A stretch of 6,754 nucleotides of DNA from Rickettsiales bacterium (lineage in GTDB: Bacteria; Pseudomonadota; Alphaproteobacteria; Rickettsiales; Rickettsiaceae), in the NCBI GenBank assembly GCA_947508155.1, contig CANNRM010000031.1:1-6754 (forward strand). The letters are read 5' to 3'. Of this stretch, positions 5,935 through 6,754 are shown in pieces. The notes under the pieces are model-generated. The model did no database searches. It had not been told where the DNA came from and was given only the letters and a program-made list of their open reading frames with translations. Every line of letters starts with the position of its first letter. Position 1 is the first letter of the stretch. The position numbers and the translations under genes were made by a program.

Positions 5935-5966
5935 AGATATTGTGTTTAGTTAAGATGACTTAAGAC

Positions 5967-5994
5967 ATAATAACATAATTTTATTAGAAATCAA
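5967..5994 (-). promoter_or_regulatory. Candidate promoter of the orphan gene
   Basis: On the minus strand TTGATT (5989-5994) is followed after 16 bp by TATTAT (5967-5972). Transcription would start near 5960, giving a leader of roughly 35-40 nt. Just downstream, around the predicted start, is a short direct repeat TTAAGA-TGAC-TTAAGA (5950-5965), possibly an operator, though equally compatible with AT-rich chance. Confidence 0.4.
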
Positions 5995-6093
5995 GAATAA
6001 TTAAATTTATGTGATCATTGATAGGAAGCGTAGGTGGTGACAATAAAAAAAAATGCAAACTGCAAAAAACTGCTTAGCTATCTATATTTTTTC

Positions 6094-6102
6094 TGATATA
6101 GT
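6094..6102 (+). promoter_or_regulatory. Candidate extended -10 promoter of the PPIase gene
   Basis: TGA followed by TATAGT (6097-6102) is an extended -10 element (TGnTATAGT). The matching -35 is weak (TTAGCT at 6074-6079, 17-bp spacer), which an extended -10 can compensate for. The predicted leader is about 28 nt and includes the AAAGGA ribosome site. The sequence before it (6044-6075) is A-rich with TGCAAA/CTGC repeats and no clear gene. Confidence 0.4.
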
Positions 6103-6136
6103 TCTGGATACATTATTAAAACATTAAAGGATACAC

Positions 6137-6754
6137 ATGAAAAAACTCGTTACATTGCTATTATCAGCTACGCTTTTATCTAGCGCAACATATGCTGCAG
6201 ATAATATTGTTGCCACTTACAAAGGTGGAGAAGTGAAAGAATCAGAAGTTATGGATCAATTTAAAGATGCTTTGAGCCAAGAACCTAGTTTCAAAGATAA
6301 AAAATTCGCAGATCTTGATAAAAAAATGCAAGAAGCCTTGGTAAAGGGGTATTTAAACACAAAACTATTAGCGCTTGATGCAAAAAGTTCTGGTTTAGAA
6401 GATTCAAAAGAATTTCAAGAAAAGATTGCTCGTGCTAAAGATCAAATGTTACAACAGCAAGTTATTGAAACTTACCTAAAGAAAGCTGTAACTGATTCTA
6501 TGATTGATGCAGAATATACTAAGCTTGCTGATGGCTTGAAGGGCAAAGAAGAAGTAAAAGCTAGCCATATTTTGGTAGATACAGAAGAAAAAGCTAAGGA
6601 AGCTAAGAAAAAACTGAGCAAAGGCGCAAAATTTGCTGATGTTGCTAAGGAATTTTCTAAGGATGAATCAAGCAAAGCATCTGGTGGTACTTTGGGGTAT
6701 TTCATGGAAGGACAGTTAGTACCAGAATTTGAAAAGAAAGCATTCTCTATGAAA
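6137..6754 (+). CDS. Secreted parvulin-type peptidyl-prolyl cis-trans isomerase (PrsA/SurA-like), 3' end missing
   Basis: The frame stays open for 206 codons to the right edge, so the C-terminus is cut off. A signal peptide (1-20, MKKLVTLLLSATLLSSATYA, cut before ADN) sends it to the periplasm. A helical N-terminal chaperone-like region follows (about 21-138), rich in Lys, Glu and Gln. The parvulin rotamase domain begins at about 139: VKASHILVDTEEKAKEA (140-156) carries the conserved His144 of the HILV motif, KFADVAKEFSKDESSK (165-180) the typical helix, and SGGTLGYF (182-189) the signature Gly-Gly loop. FEKKAFSMK at the edge is the last visible part. Such enzymes speed prolyl isomerisation and help exported and outer-membrane proteins fold; Rickettsia carry a similar parvulin-like protein (Plp). 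The AAAGGA Shine-Dalgarno (6126-6131) is 5 nt before the ATG. It is divergent from the orphan gene. Family identification is firm; the exact orthology (Plp, PrsA, SurA) is not. Confidence 0.93.
   Translation, partial: MKKLVTLLLSATLLSSATYAADNIVATYKGGEVKESEVMDQFKDALSQEPSFKDKKFADLDKKMQEALVKGYLNTKLLALDAKSSGLEDSKEFQEKIARAKDQMLQQQVIETYLKKAVTDSMIDAEYTKLADGLKGKEEVKASHILVDTEEKAKEAKKKLSKGAKFADVAKEFSKDESSKASGGTLGYFMEGQLVPEFEKKAFSMK

Noticed and set aside
5737..5949. Plus-strand 70-codon frame opposite the orphan gene.
   Set aside because: No Shine-Dalgarno or promoter, while the minus-strand frame has a strong ribosome site; it is a shadow.
6472..6705. Minus-strand 77-codon frame inside the PPIase gene.
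   Set aside because: It is antisense to the conserved parvulin domain and has no start signals.

Overview
The window looks like a piece of an AT-rich alphaproteobacterial chromosome, most likely from Rickettsiales (an obligate intracellular lineage). Three things point that way: a Rickettsia-like gene set (TolB, a secreted parvulin-type prolyl isomerase, a short AsmA-like envelope protein, a TrmJ-type tRNA methyltransferase); AT-rich coding and intergenic DNA; and several GC-richer, modular palindromic repeats with ends such as CGTCATCC and CGTCATTGCGAG, one of them in frame inside a coding gene. That last behaviour is known from Rickettsia palindromic elements. Genus-level assignment is not possible from this sequence alone.

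Layout. Positions 1-414 (minus) hold the N-terminal 138 codons of an unrecognised cytoplasmic protein that runs off the left edge. Positions 415-687 are non-coding and contain a 14-bp perfect palindrome and a 108-bp palindromic repeat. A minus-strand block follows: tolB (1652-2971), a 202-bp gap filled mostly by one half and one full palindromic element, then trmJ (688-1449), whose linker carries a 13-codon repeat insertion. tolB is divergent from a large plus-strand AsmA-like gene (3106-5559), with putative promoters for both in the 134-bp gap. The AsmA-like gene converges on, and overlaps by four bases with, a small minus-strand orphan gene encoding a Ser/acidic-rich 121-aa protein (5556-5921). 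That orphan is in turn divergent from a secreted parvulin-like PPIase gene (from 6137, running off the right edge).

Themes. Three products act in or on the cell envelope: TolB (periplasmic Tol-Pal component), the AsmA-like protein (inner-membrane anchored, large periplasmic part) and the PPIase (periplasmic folding of exported proteins). They do not form one operon, but the neighbourhood is envelope-centred. The most unusual content is the repeat family. trmJ is flanked by both direct and inverted copies and carries a related element inside its reading frame. The second point of interest is the orphan acidic, Ser-rich gene, which has a near-perfect Shine-Dalgarno and a plausible promoter but no family I recognise.
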